From contig JAEVLN010000007.1 of assembly GCA_018350325.1 (NCBI GenBank), positions 2,595,856 to 2,659,855 on the forward strand: a DNA stretch of 64,000 nt. The letters are read 5' to 3'. Each line of letters begins with the position of its first letter. Within the stretch, counting starts at the first letter, position 1. This DNA comes from Globodera rostochiensis. Its lineage: Eukaryota > Nematoda > Chromadorea > Rhabditida > Heteroderidae. Positions 1 to 10,358 of the stretch are shown piece by piece. Both the position numbers and the translations under genes were made by a program. Below the pieces are notes generated by a model, which was given only the letters and a program-made list of their open reading frames with translations, was not told the origin of the DNA and made no database searches.

Positions 1-1456
1 AAGCCTTAAACTCCGATATGTTTGCTGAGAGATTGTTTTGTCTATGCCTTGTTTGTTCCGGAGAGCTTCAAGCCAGTTGATCAAAGAATTTGGCAGCACA
101 AGTCGGCGTTGTCCTTGTTTTCGCTTCATGTATTGCACTTTTTGGGCTTCCGCTCTGTTGTTGAACGTCAATGTGTACAGCTGAGCAATGGTGCCCCAGT
201 CCCAGAGCCAGTGAGGATTGCGCCAGTTCGCGCCACGTATCTGCGACATGTAGCGGAACCACTGAGCAAAAGAGACTTTGTCTCGGCGATTGTAGACGCG
301 TTCATTCGTCGGCCCAAGAAACTCGGCTTCTTCTCCAAGTTCATCTGTTTCCGGAACAATATTTTGTTGGGCATCCCGGAGCAACAGGTGTGAGTCGACG
401 TGTTCGCCTTCGCGGAGCCGAAGCGCTAGTCCACGTTCTATGTTTGCTAGGTTGACCATTGCGTTTAGTTTTACCGAATCCGCATTGGCCTCGACTGAAC
501 AGTAGTGGGAACAAAACTGGATCGATGTTCCTGTTGGACCACTTCATGTGTATTTTGCCGCTTCCAAAACGTCCAGTGAGCACAACGTCGTAGGGGTTTG
601 ATGGCACAACGTTCGAGCCATCGTCCAGGTAAAACTTGAAAAAAACAATTTGAAAAACATCTCTGCGTTATATATTACTTGTGCCACAAGACGGCTACCA
701 TCAACAGTTTGAACGCCGAGCCTTCCTGGATGAATCTGTTGAACATTTTGCAGATCCGCAGGTGCAATAATTGGAGCAGGACGAACAACATCGTCCGAAA
801 AGACTCGCTCTTCCCCATGGGGCGTTGAGTCAACCAAAAGCATGCGAAGGTTGACTTGTTCCTGCTGGGGAAGTTGTCGGAACATTTCAGCCGCAGTTTG
901 GTACAAGGCGGCGTACGGATGATACCGGCGCAAAACATCGAACAAAAATTCCATCAGTTCCGGCTATAATAAATTGGTAGGTAATGTGTAATAATTCTGA
1001 ACGAACTGAAAGGTTGTGATCAGTCGAAATTTCTGATAGCCGTGTTTGCGCGTCAGCCGGTGGTATGGTGAAAAGTTGGCCATGCAATGCGGGCAAAGTT
1101 GACGAAGGCGGATTGAAATCCCAGACAGCAAACTGCATCATGTTGTTACATTTGATGATGCGCTTGTCGTAGGCGCGCTTGTCCGTGCTGAGTTGAAGCT
1201 GGATTTGGCCGAAGGACAAGTGGCTATTGTAAGCCAGCGCATTCTTGAACAGGGCGTCGCGCATTCGGACAATGCCAGTGTCGTGGTTGTAGAGCAAGGC
1301 CATCAGTTCACCAGGGCGATTTTGAAGGTCGTTGAAACGGACCAGCAGATCAACGCGGCCCTTAGCGCAACATTTGGAAAAGGCTGTTGGGCCAGTGCCT
1401 TCAGAGTGCAAGCACAGCGCGCCACAGAATGGGCATGTACACGGTTCCTATTTTAG
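1..1456 (-). mobile_element. Helitron, N-terminal coding part (partial, runs off left edge)
   Basis: Minus-strand coding pieces line up in order as the N-terminal half of a Helitron Rep/helicase protein. Around 1370-1440 there is a zinc-like cluster (CPFCGA, then FSKCCAKGRV), followed by ALAYNSHLSFGQIQ and ALHGQLF. Across a likely intron ending at TTATTATAG, 954-679 encodes RYHPYAALYQTAAEMF and a PHGEERVF block. Across a second likely intron (donor at 678/677, acceptor near 635) comes FYLDDGSN and DPVLFPLLFSRGQCGF. The segment toward position 1 encodes FAQWFRYMSQIR and NNRAEAQKVQYMKRKQ, the start of the Helitron_like_N domain. The HUH nuclease and helicase would lie left of the window. No Helitron terminus can be placed here. 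The frame changes are explained by introns or decay. Confidence 0.75.
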
Positions 1457-2011
1457 GTAAATTCAAAAAAGTAAGCCAATTGTTGAGGGTACCGCAAGGG
1501 AATCATAGTACACCGGAAGGTGTTTGGCAGAGCAGGCACCGCATCCAACACCAAAATGTTTAGAATGAGGAGTTGCGCATTGATTCGTTATGGGCTCGAA
1601 GACTGCATGCTGAGGGGACCACATTTCCGAGCTGAAGCGTGAGGTAGATCTGCTTTCTCGTTGACTGCGTCTTGGTGCCAAAGATGGTGGTGGCATGAGC
1701 ACTGAGTCCAAGGTTGACTGGCTGAACATGCCAGAAAGAGCCGAAGATGGGCGCGTTCGTTGTTCGGGGCGTACAGGTCTGCCACCAAAGCATCCACGCG
1801 CCTTAGCGATCTGCCTTTGCTGAGCCGGTTCAATGACATGGCATGCGGGACTATATAAGAAGTTTTTCAATATATATTATTTTATCAATCATAATCACAT
1901 GTAATCAATGTCTTGTACGCCTTTCCACGGGCTACCACATGAGCGGGGACACGTCTGGTTTGGTTCGGGCTCGTACCTTAGGAATAGAGCAATTGTTTTG
2001 TATGGTGTAAC
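1457..2011. other. No confident gene; possible 5' end of the Helitron reading frame
   Basis: A minus-strand open frame at 1588-1839 begins MSLNRLSKGRSLRRVDAL and could be the basic N-terminus of the Helitron protein. It is not joined to the downstream frame by an obvious splice site, and nothing else recognisable lies here. Confidence 0.3.
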
Positions 2012-2931
2012 CTATGAATACCAGCAGTTCTGGTGACAATAAGTCAAACAGCAAGGCAAGAAAACTTTAGTAGGCGGAAGTCCTTCATCGGTCAAAGAAA
2101 AAAGCATGTTGCAGATGTTGCAAAAGCCAGGATGGGGAGTGGAGCATTGTAAACACAGCCCACCATTTGAACAAAGTCTAAGAAATGTTTGGGTGTCTCA
2201 TGTTTAATGTTAACAGATTTACTTTTCCTCAAGCTCATCCGCATGCAAGTCCGTGGCACGGAGGGTTTCCGAGCAGTAACAACCGGTCTCAAAATAACCA
2301 ACGCCAAGCTGTTGTTTGCATTGCGGACACCTCATTGAAGGTCGCGACTTTGGACATTTGGTTCCGTGCTTACAGCGTTTAGTCGCCTCATTAGATAGCC
2401 TAAAACTTGAAGCAATTAATGTGGGTCCCCTGGGTTATTGCCAGTACCATTCTTTAAATTGCGTTTCCCAATGATATTTGTGCCCGCATTCAAATGATCC
2501 ATAGCCTTGCATTGAATCAACAGGAAAGGAACAAAAAACGCATGACATTGACTTGGCAAAACGACCACGCGCTGCTCTTGGTTTTGGACAACATTCTTTT
2601 TGCAACTCTGGATTGGTGTTTATTAAAAGCTAATATATAGAGTACTCACCACAAGGTTCAATGCCAAGGTCGTGCAACATTTCTTGTTGTCCCGGCCCGA
2701 TGAAGTCGGAAGCTGCTGTTACATTTTCATAGGCTTGTAACTCGCTCGCAGCAGACGGGAGAGTATCTTCATGCAAGGTGTTCAGGCCAATACCATGGTC
2801 TACCGTTGCTGAGTGATCAACTCAAACACAAAGTCATAAAAGGGTGAATAAGTTTAGAGTACCAGATAGAATGCGCAATTTCTCTATCGGGAGCTCGTCA
2901 TCTTCTGATTGATCTGCGCAAGCAGAAGGTC
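2012..2931 (-). CDS. Cysteine-rich multi-zinc-cluster protein, five in-phase exons (5' end uncertain)
   Basis: Five minus-strand exons (2931-2863, 2808-2650, 2607-2448, 2399-2223, 2177-2012) have GT donors and AG acceptors and join without breaking frame to a TAG at 2012. Exon 1 ends in LPIEKLRILS. Exon 2 is acidic/polar. Exon 3 has CVFC and FECGHKYHWET, a RING-like spacing. Exon 4 has CKHGTKC, RCPQCK and GCYC. Exon 5 has LCLQC and GFCNICN. The cysteine pairs point to several zinc clusters, perhaps a RING-type or nuclear protein. I do not recognise the family. Decayed copies of exons 1 and 5, without exons 3 and 4, occur at 7.6-7.9 and 13.2-13.5 kb. The 5' exon may lie at 2998-3210. Confidence 0.6.
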
Positions 2932-2997
2932 CTAAGAAAAAAGGCGGCTTAAGTAAAAATGCATCAATGTGTACTTCCACGTTTTCTGAAGACGGAA

Positions 2998-3210
2998 TCA
3001 AAACTGTTCCCACCAGCGGGAATATGCTTGACGACTGACAACAACGGGGCCGAAATGAGTTGTAAGCGCTTCAAATGCTGTTTGCCGATTCTGGGCTGAG
3101 TTAAAACATGCAAGAAGAAAAGCATGTTGACTCTGTGCTGTGCTGTGTTCAGGTGTGCCACCTCCGCGGCTACCACAACTGTCCATCCCTAGCAAGATCG
3201 CTTGAAGCAT
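2998..3210 (-). CDS. Possible upstream exon with helix-turn-helix-like segment
   Basis: A minus-strand frame encodes RQTAFEALTTHFGPVVVSRQ followed by AYSRWWEQF. This resembles the N-terminal helix-turn-helix of mariner-type proteins (spacing and aromatic RW..F pattern). It ends at a TGA, but a one-base shift in a T-run continues as DSVFRKRG with a GT donor whose phase fits the exon starting at 2931. It may be the first coding exon of the cysteine-rich gene. The family call is weak. Confidence 0.35.
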   Translation of the reverse strand: MLQAILLGMDSCGSRGGGTPEHSTAQSQHAFLLACFNSAQNRQTAFEALTTHFGPVVVSRQAYSRWWEQF

Positions 3211-3404
3211 TGGTTAGAAGAAATCGCGCTTCTGTTTTGCTGTCCAGGCGACACAAAACAGTTCAACCACGCGCAACCCACTGGTTAGTAAGCTAGGCGC
3301 TGCTAACAAAGTGGTGAACGACAAAAAACGAGTATTCCCCAGGAGGGAAGAAAGTCCACTTGGTGTGGTTCATTCTACAAAATCGGAGTCGGATTTGAAT
3401 CGCG

Positions 3405-4943
3405 ATGACAGACGCGATCATGCAGCAGCTGACTCAAGTTCTTCAGCAAATGTTGACGAACCAACAGCAAAATGTTCCACCCATTGCATCGGTTCAACCG
3501 CTACCATCGCTTCCAAACGTTGAATGCTTTGAGCCAGCCGAAGACAGAAGTATTGCCGACTGGCTAGAACGCTTCAATTTCGCGCTCGATTGTGCCGCAC
3601 CGCAATTGGCTGATGACAAAAAGGTCAAACTGCTAATGACAAAGCTGAGCGAAGCCGCCTTCGGGCAGTACAGCAAATCGTGCTTGCCGAAAAAAGTGAC
3701 GGAGTTCACCTTCGCAAAGACCGAAGAGCATCTCAAGGCTGCATTCGGCAGGCCTCAATCAATTTGGATTGACCGATATGAATGCCTTCGCGCATCGCGA
3801 AACGAAGACGAGAATTTCCGTGCTTTCATCAACCGGCACAAACGACTGCTGCGGGACTTCGAGTTCCGAAAGCTCAACGAGGAACAGTTCTTGTGCTTAA
3901 TGCTGCTGACGGCATTGAAAGCACCGAAGGAGGCTGAGCTACGAAAGCGAATTTTGTCGAAATTAGCCGCAGACGGTGACCGGGTCAAATACGATGGAGT
4001 TGTCGAGGACCTCCAAATGTATCAATCGACCATTGCAGAAGCAAAGGTAATCGAGCAGCCTTCATCTTCGAAAAATCTTTTTGCGGTGAAGCGAAAGCCG
4101 TTCCCCATGCAAAAAGGAAGTGCAACTCTGAGTCCGACTCAACGTGTCTGCTGGCGCTGTGGAAAGACTTCCCACCCTCCCATCGAATGTCCGCACAGCA
4201 AAACCGTTTGCCGAAAGTGCAATAAAGTTGGACATGTGGAGGCGCAATGCGCACGACACCAGGAGTGGCTCAACCGAAACAAAGGGAGCAAGAACACGGG
4301 AAAGCGAGCTTGTACTCTCCGGATGGGAGGAGTACTCGTGAACGTGGTGAACCAACCGACGAAGCTCATTGAAGTCCCGGTGTCTGTGAATGGAAGTGCA
4401 GTCAATTTTCTGCTTGACTCAGGCGCCGAGGTTACAGTGCTCAACGAAGAGACGCACTGTCTGATTGGAGCCCCCCGGTTAAGCCGCTGTAATGAGCAGG
4501 CAAAATACCATGATGGAACCAGCTGCAGGCTTCTCGGAAGAGGAGAGGCAACTTTCAAGTTTGGCGGAATTGCAAAAATGGGACAATTCTATGTTTCCAA
4601 GAAGGGATCATTGAATTTGTTAGGGATTGAAATGCTGGATGCGTTTGGACTGTTGGATGACGCGCGGAAGAAGGTGGCAACGGCACTACAGCTGAACACG
4701 ATCAAAAGTGACGCTTCGGACGAGAAAAGTCTGACGGGACTAAAGGCAAAGTTCCCTGACGTTTTCTGCACCGGATTAGGCCATTGCACGAAGGCAAAGG
4801 CCACTCTTACACTGAAGGCTGATGCAACACCAGTATATTGCCGACCACGTCCCGCGCCATACAACACAAAATTGGTTGTGGATGCGGAATTGGACCGACT
4901 CCAAGCCATGAATGTCATCCGTCCGGTGGAACACTCACGTTAG
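3405..4943 (+). CDS. Ty3/gypsy gag-protease and start of RT (copy A, ends at premature TAG)
   Basis: The 512-codon frame starts MTDAIMQQLTQVLQQML, a coiled gag-like N-terminus. At about residues 248-281 it has two CCHC knuckles of the C-x2-C-x4-H-x4-C type (CWRCGKTSHPPIEC, CRKCNKVGHVEAQC). At about 337 it has the aspartic protease motif LLDSGAEVTVL. It then enters the RT N-terminus and stops at TAG 4941-4943, where the sequence context (HS-R-stop-AAPIVVVKK) implies a lost tryptophan codon. The following frame is in register, so gag, protease and pol were one polyprotein. No 5' LTR matching the 3' LTR was found upstream; 3211-3404 holds no recognisable feature. Confidence 0.9.
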   Translation: MTDAIMQQLTQVLQQMLTNQQQNVPPIASVQPLPSLPNVECFEPAEDRSIADWLERFNFALDCAAPQLADDKKVKLLMTKLSEAAFGQYSKSCLPKKVTEFTFAKTEEHLKAAFGRPQSIWIDRYECLRASRNEDENFRAFINRHKRLLRDFEFRKLNEEQFLCLMLLTALKAPKEAELRKRILSKLAADGDRVKYDGVVEDLQMYQSTIAEAKVIEQPSSSKNLFAVKRKPFPMQKGSATLSPTQRVCWRCGKTSHPPIECPHSKTVCRKCNKVGHVEAQCARHQEWLNRNKGSKNTGKRACTLRMGGVLVNVVNQPTKLIEVPVSVNGSAVNFLLDSGAEVTVLNEETHCLIGAPRLSRCNEQAKYHDGTSCRLLGRGEATFKFGGIAKMGQFYVSKKGSLNLLGIEMLDAFGLLDDARKKVATALQLNTIKSDASDEKSLTGLKAKFPDVFCTGLGHCTKAKATLTLKADATPVYCRPRPAPYNTKLVVDAELDRLQAMNVIRPVEHSR

Positions 4944-4955
4944 GCCGCACCTATT

Positions 4956-6476
4956 GTGGTTGTCAAAAAGGCCAACGGATCAACACGCGTATGTGCTGAT
5001 TTTTCCACCAGGTTGAACAACGCGTTGCTTCTGCACCAGCATCCCCTACCCATTCCGGAGGATATTTTTGCAACGCTGAATGGAGGACGCATATTTTCTC
5101 AAATCGATCTGCGCGATGCGTATCTACAAATCGATTTGGACGAAAGTTCCAAAGAAATGTGCACCATTGCAACGCACCGCGGTAACTTTCAGTACCAGCG
5201 GTTGCCATTCGGAGTGAAGTCCGCTCCGGGAATCTTTCAATCCATCATGGATTCAATGTTAGCTGGATGCACATTCGCTGTTGCATATCTGGATGATGTG
5301 ATCGTTGTGAGCCGATCGCCAGAAGAGCACACGAAGCACCTGGAAATGGTCTTCGCGCGAATTGCCAATTTCGGATTCCGGGTTAAAGCTGAAAAATGCT
5401 CCTTCTTCCAGAAGCAGATCAAGTATCTGGGCTTCATAGTCGACAAGGACGGGAAAAGGCCGGATCCAGCAAAGGTCCAGGCGATCGCTGAGATGCCTGT
5501 TCCGACAAATTTGTCCACACTTCGTTCGTTTCTGGGGATGATCAACCACTATCAGCAGTTCGTGAAGAACATGCGATTCATCCGCCAACCGTTGGACAAC
5601 CTGCTCAAGCAAGAGTCGGTTTGGGAGTGGTCGAAAGAGTGCCAGGAGGCCTTCGAAAAGGTCATCCAAATTCTCCAATCGGACCGCTTGCTTACGCACT
5701 ATGACCCATTGAAGGAAATCATAGTGTCCGCCGATGCGTCCGAGCACGGGATTGGCGCGGTGATTTCACACCGCTTTGAAGATGGCAGTCTGAGAGCCAT
5801 CGCTCATGCATCGCATTCCTTGTCCCCAGCGCAGAAGAATTATGCGCAAATTGAAAAAGAGGGATTGGCTTTGGTGTTTGCCGTTCAGAAATTTCACAAG
5901 TATCTCTTCGGGAGACACTTCATTCTTCAGACGGACCACAAGCCATTGCTGACCATTTTCAGCAACAAGAAAGGAATTAAGCCGTGCACTGCCAATCGTT
6001 TACAACGATGGGCAATCACTCTTCTGGGGTACGATTTTGAAATCGAGTACCAGCGGACGTTGGAGTTCGGACAAGCCGACGCGCTGTCACGACTAATTGC
6101 AAAGACTCCAACGCCAGAAGATGAATATATTGTGGCCACTATCGTTGAGAGTGCCGATCTGGAAACACTGAATGCTGTGATAAAGCAATTTCCAGTAACT
6201 TCAGAGGAATTGGTCAAGGCCGTAGAGCAGGACCAGACATTCCAAAATGTGATGAAGTTTATCCGGACTCAATGGCCCAACACCAAGGAAATGTCGAAAG
6301 ACATTGTCCCATTCCACCGAAGGCGAGTGGCGCTGTCCATCGATAACCGATGTTTAATGTATGCTGATCGGGTCGTCATCCCCGCCGCGCTTCAGAAGGA
6401 AGTTTTGCAGCAATTGCATGACGGGCACCCGGGCATCAGGCGCATGAAAAACCTCGCGCGGCAGTACGTATACTGA
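4956..6476 (+). CDS. Ty3/gypsy reverse transcriptase, RNase H and integrase zinc region (copy A)
   Basis: This continues the polyprotein in frame after the TAG at 4941. It contains the RT fingers (VCADFSTRLN), IFSQIDLRDAYLQI, the catalytic YLDDVIVVS at about residue 110, the thumb (FLGMINHYQQF), RNase H (SADASEHGIGAVIS, LQTDHKPLL, QADALSR) and the first part of the integrase zinc domain (HDGHPGIRRMK). It ends at TGA 6474-6476 in QYVY-stop-PGM, where this family has a conserved tryptophan. The next frame is in register. The tandem-duplication start (5370) lies inside this region. Confidence 0.92.
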   Translation: MVVKKANGSTRVCADFSTRLNNALLLHQHPLPIPEDIFATLNGGRIFSQIDLRDAYLQIDLDESSKEMCTIATHRGNFQYQRLPFGVKSAPGIFQSIMDSMLAGCTFAVAYLDDVIVVSRSPEEHTKHLEMVFARIANFGFRVKAEKCSFFQKQIKYLGFIVDKDGKRPDPAKVQAIAEMPVPTNLSTLRSFLGMINHYQQFVKNMRFIRQPLDNLLKQESVWEWSKECQEAFEKVIQILQSDRLLTHYDPLKEIIVSADASEHGIGAVISHRFEDGSLRAIAHASHSLSPAQKNYAQIEKEGLALVFAVQKFHKYLFGRHFILQTDHKPLLTIFSNKKGIKPCTANRLQRWAITLLGYDFEIEYQRTLEFGQADALSRLIAKTPTPEDEYIVATIVESADLETLNAVIKQFPVTSEELVKAVEQDQTFQNVMKFIRTQWPNTKEMSKDIVPFHRRRVALSIDNRCLMYADRVVIPAALQKEVLQQLHDGHPGIRRMKNLARQYVY

Positions 6477-6482
6477 CCGGGA

Positions 6483-7712
6483 ATGGACCAACAAATTGAG
6501 GATCTTGTCCGATCCTGTACTGCTTGTGCCTCAGAGGCAAAGGCACCGGTGAAAACACTTCTGAAATCCTGGCCAAAGTCAGATGGACCCTGGAAACGAG
6601 TGCATATGGACTACGCAGGTCCTTTCTTCGGAAAAATGTACCTCCTAGTCATCGACTCGTACTCCAAATGGCCGGAAGTGTTTGAAATGAAGTCCACCGG
6701 TTCTGCAGCGACGATCGACAAACTGCGATATCTCTGCTCACGATATGGGCTGCCGGAGACATTGGTGACCGACAATGGGACGCAGTTCACGTCGAAAGAA
6801 TTTAAAGAATTCACAACGCAGAACGGAATCACGCATTTGTTTTCGGCACCCTACCATCCGATGTCGAACGGACAAGCCGAAAGGTTTGTCGACACGTTCA
6901 AACGGACATGTCGAAAATTAAAAGGGGAGGAGGTAGTCAATAGGTTAGACACCTTTTTGACGACATACCGAATCACGCCGAACGACTCACTGCCGGAAGG
7001 CAAGAGTCCTGCCGAAATGTTCCTGCAGCGGAAATTCCGGACAACGTTTGATCTGTTGCGGCCGAAGCGCCGTCCAATCGTTGTCCGAGATGAAGAAATG
7101 GAGAAAAGGTTCAATCGCCGCCATGGGGCGAAACCGCGGTCCTTTGACGTGGACGCGAAAGTCTTCGCGCGACACCGATTGTCCCAACCCTGGAGAGCCG
7201 GCCACATCGTCTCGCGAAAGGGAGTGATGTATGAGGTAAGGTTTCAGGACGGAAGACTCGGGCGATTCCACGCCAATCAACTGTGGGACCGAACCGCGGA
7301 CGACAAAGAAGAAGACCCGTTGGACGTGTTCAACGACGCGTTCGGACTGGCAGTTCGGGAGGAAAGATATTTGAATTGGCGTAATGTTTATCATTTCCCG
7401 CCCATGATCATTGACCAATTGACCGCCCATAAAATGGCGTCCCTTTCCCCCATCTTGGCTCACTTCATTCCCTTTCACATATTTGTTTGCACCCAACTTG
7501 ACCCAATCAATATTCCCATCTTTGTTCGATCCATCATTTCCTCTCCGAATAAATATTCCCTTCAATTCGGACTTTGGGTCGTAACAGCAGGAACACTTTG
7601 TCAGGTGGAAAGCCATCATCGGGCAAGCAAAACAGTTTATTGCAAAGGTTGCAAAATCCAGGATGAGGAGAAGAGCATTGCAAACACAGGCCAGCATTTG
7701 AGCAAAGCCTGA
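6483..7712 (+). CDS. Ty3/gypsy integrase (copy A), fused by deletion into LTR sequence
   Basis: Integrase continues in frame: CTAC of the HHCC zinc domain, then the DDE core MDYAGPF (D), VTDNGTQF (D) and SNGQAERFVDTFK (E), and a C-terminal domain with YEVRFQDGRLGRFHANQLW. At 7349/7350 copy A lacks 223 bp that copy B keeps (12748-12971): the pol C-terminus, the polypurine tract and the first LTR base. The frame therefore runs into LTR-derived sequence and adds a non-native tail of about 120 residues ending at 7712. Confidence 0.88.
   Translation: MDQQIEDLVRSCTACASEAKAPVKTLLKSWPKSDGPWKRVHMDYAGPFFGKMYLLVIDSYSKWPEVFEMKSTGSAATIDKLRYLCSRYGLPETLVTDNGTQFTSKEFKEFTTQNGITHLFSAPYHPMSNGQAERFVDTFKRTCRKLKGEEVVNRLDTFLTTYRITPNDSLPEGKSPAEMFLQRKFRTTFDLLRPKRRPIVVRDEEMEKRFNRRHGAKPRSFDVDAKVFARHRLSQPWRAGHIVSRKGVMYEVRFQDGRLGRFHANQLWDRTADDKEEDPLDVFNDAFGLAVREERYLNWRNVYHFPPMIIDQLTAHKMASLSPILAHFIPFHIFVCTQLDPINIPIFVRSIISSPNKYSLQFGLWVVTAGTLCQVESHHRASKTVYCKGCKIQDEEKSIANTGQHLSKA
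7350..7586 (+). repeat. Ty3/gypsy 3' LTR remnant (copy A)
   Basis: The sequence matches the putative LTR 12971-13205 of copy B but lacks its first base because of the 223-bp deletion. It ends at ...GGTCGTAACA. Beyond 7586 the sequence becomes homologous to exon 5 of the cysteine-rich gene at 2012-2177, which supports an LTR boundary here. Confidence 0.55.
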
Positions 7713-8278
7713 GAAAGTTTTTGGGTATTTCATATTTATGTTATCGCCTTTACTTCGTTTATGTCGATAGCATCATCTACCGTTAAAGTTGAGCAACTCA
7801 AAGATCAAAGTCACGAAAGCTAAAGGAAAATCAAGTACCAGATAGAATGCGCAATTTCTCCATCGGCAGATCTGGAACAGCAGACGATGAATTGATGTGC
7901 GAGGAGTTGTAACTAAGGTCGGTGATGGTCCTGTTAATTCTGCGTAAGGGAAGGTGTCCGCGCCCTTTTTGATGCATTTTTTAAAAATTTGAAGGTGCGG
8001 GCTCAAAACCGAAAATATCAAAAGCATTTAAACAAAAAATTCCTCACCATTATTCCACTTTTTTTCTTCAGTCAACGCGTCAATGTTCTGTTGCTGTTGT
8101 TTCTGATACTGCTCCATCTTTGAGGAAAGAGACAAAAAGGAGTTGTTAAAAAACGGATTTTTAAGTGTACGTTTTGGATTTTTTCAAGTGGGCACACCTC
8201 ACACTGCAATTCCAACGGCAAACGCCGACGTCGTTTTATTTGCGACTCATTTTCATTGAAATCGCCTTTATTCGCCAT
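7587..8278 (-). pseudogene. Fragments of a cysteine-rich zinc-cluster gene plus an SQIKRRRR exon (copy A)
   Basis: Minus-strand exon 7708-7587 begins after TTTCTCAG and encodes LCLQCS..HPGFCNLCN, closely matching exon 5 of the gene at 2012-2931. A segment ending at a GT donor at 7838 encodes LPMEKLRILSG, matching exon 1. Exons 3 and 4 are absent and the acceptor before TVDD is damaged. Further upstream 8278-8160 encodes MANKGDFNENESQIKRRRR and then an MEQYQKQQQQNIDALTEEK coiled-coil tail. The SQIKRRRR piece recurs at 31.2 kb. This is a composite gene relic. Confidence 0.5.
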
Positions 8279-8394
8279 AACAAAATTATTGCTTTAATGA
8301 AAAAAGAATCAAAAATTTTAATGGTTTTACCAACATTTTCACAATATCAAAAAAAAGTGATTTTTTGTCCAGAAAATGACCAAAAAGCAGCAAA

Positions 8395-8520
8395 TTCGAC
8401 CTTTCTTCATTAAAGTCAAAATTTCCAAAGAATTGCGCTTTTTACGAGACAGAATTGCCGAGTTGGAACGTTACCGTGAAAACCCCGAAGGCGATTAAGG
8501 AAAAATGGAGGACACAAAAC
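8395..8520 (+). pseudogene. Orphan exon of the SPRY-family coiled-coil type (copy A)
   Basis: The frame encodes ELRFLRDRIAELERYRENP, the same heptad motif as [16 protein letters not shown] in exon 2 of the complete SPRY gene (38265-38414). It ends in TAA after PEGD. No matching downstream exons follow, so this is an isolated fragment. Confidence 0.45.
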
Positions 8521-9206
8521 TGGAGCTCGAAAATGTGTGAATATTTAGAGCACTCACTCATAATGGAATGAACGATCGACCAGTAATCAGTAAAGTCCTT
8601 ATAGTAAATACGGAGGAGGACAGGCATTTTGTGTATCGAGTTACAGATGAAGTTTAAACTTACCGACCTATTCACTTTTGGGCAAGATTTATTAAATGTA
8701 AAAAGGAGAAATTGAGAAACGATGGAATGATTCTTTTTATTTTATTTTATTCAACAAACTTAATTAGAGCTGCCGTAGTCGAGTGTGAATGTTCACCCAA
8801 AAACGGGGGAATGGACGGGCATTCATTCACTTTTGGGAATTAATCTCTCTTTTTATCATAAATTTGAATGTTTTATTTGCTCCCAGCAAAATGTTGACCC
8901 AGAGAATTGTGAAAAAGGAAATTCAAAAGTACGATGTAATAAAACCACCATAAACTGTTTTTAACGCTTAAAATATTTTTTGTTTTAAAAAGCTCCTAAA
9001 ATTATGTCTCTAATTTGTAAGGATTTTGCATTGTGCGCTGTGGACGGCAGGGGGACGTTGATCAGCAGGAAGATCCTGGGAAAAGTTATTCAAAAGGAAT
9101 TCTAAACAACGAATGCTTTCATTGTAAAATGTTTCTTTAAACAAGAATGACAACTTTTCACCCTTACAAATGTTTCAAACCCCAAGCAAAATCAAATCAA
9201 AATAAT
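8521..9206. other. No gene seen (duplicated as 14140-14825)
   Basis: AT-rich sequence with no frame or splice pattern I can defend on either strand. Confidence 0.5.
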
Positions 9207-9449
9207 TCATCCTCCATGAAGACAAAGAACACGATGAAGAGGTGAACTCTCTTGAACATTGCAGTCAGCCAATGTATGGTCTACCTCAAGCTGTTTCCCT
9301 AAACAAAAAGCCGCGACGGTCGCAGAAAAAGTAATTTAAACCCTCAAAGATCAGTCGTTGGTGCGTTGGGATGCCCTCTTTGTCCACAATCTTTTCTTTC
9401 ACATCGCGACATCGTTCTTGGCAAAAACCTCCAAAGTGATTACCAAGGG
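9207..9449 (-). pseudogene. Ubiquitin pseudogene, antisense (copy A)
   Basis: Minus-strand exons 9449-9342 and 9298-9207 flank a 43-bp intron at the same position as in the ubiquitin at 18277-18550. The frame carries [32 protein letters not shown] and a C-terminal LCLHGG before TGA. The N-terminal MQIFVK segment is missing and replaced by a G-run. One base is lost in the GCGGATG region, shifting frame before DVKEK. LHGG replaces LRGG. Not a functional ubiquitin. Confidence 0.8.
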
Positions 9450-10344
9450 GGGGGGGTGCTAGAATCTCCAAAATTTAGTCTTTTATTTTAAAATTATATA
9501 AATGTTTATTTTAACTTAAAATCGGCAAATTAATTGCAAAATGAACTTGTTTAAAATGGCTCAAATCAACGAAAGCGCCATTTTGGAGATATTCTTGATA
9601 ACTTTTAAAGTGCATTCTTCCCTGTCCTCATAAATTTTAATGAATTATTTTGAGCGGCCAGTAGTTTTGATTAAAATTGTGTGGGATGAACATCACAAAC
9701 ATCACCAGCAGATATGTACATATCGAAGCCGTCCTGCGGCTCTTTCCACCGCCATTTTGTGGATCAGCGTTTTGCCCAACAATTCAAATAAATGCGAAGG
9801 CAAAGATCCCTCTGCCGCCGGACGATGAATGAATGAATGTTTGAATCTTTTTGTGTACAAATGCCAATCAATGAAAGGCCTAAGGGCCATCACCAGCAAT
9901 TAAAAGGTGGCGGAACATTTTCGTTTCTCCATTCATTCATTAATAATGAATATGAACACAAATGCTCTCCATAAGCAATAGGCCTAACTCGGAATTCCGG
10001 GGTCTCAAAAATTTTCGGAACTCGGAAATAGGAATTCCGACCCCAAAAATGTCGGAAATCGGAAAGTCGGAAATCGGAATTCCGCCCATCCCTGACTCGC
10101 ACGCCAACGGACGAATTCGCCATCGCCAACTGAGAGCGGTTTTGACTTGGTGTCGACTGATGGTGGACAAAATGACGAGGGTAATGAATGCACTTGAGTC
10201 AACAACTTGTTGTAATGGTTGCGATACTCAGATGGCACCGGATTTGGGCATGCCCACGTTATGGCCACTCTTCAGCATGTACGGATTTGTTGTTAATAGA
10301 CTTATTAATATGTGAAATGTTACAAAATTAAAAATTACAAATTC
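9450..10344. repeat. Non-coding stretch with a half-foldback word array (10003-10093)
   Basis: 10003-10093 is built from repeated TCGGAAATCGGAA-type words ending ATTCCGCCCATCCCTG, the same terminus as at 41694-41803. It appears to be one end of a foldback element whose partner end is not present. The rest shows no supported gene. Copy B has the same array at 15624-15714. Confidence 0.5.
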
Positions 10345-10358
10345 TTTAAAAAGTGCAG

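Noticed and set aside
3211..3404. 5' LTR of the gypsy element
   Set aside because: A TAACA followed by a TGG-containing stretch near 3306 looked promising, but the upstream sequence does not match the 3' LTR at 12971-13205.
6987..7733. Long minus-strand frame opposite gypsy integrase
   Set aside because: Shadow of the integrase and LTR on the other strand. Only its last part (7708-7587) overlaps a real minus-strand exon relic, in a different frame.
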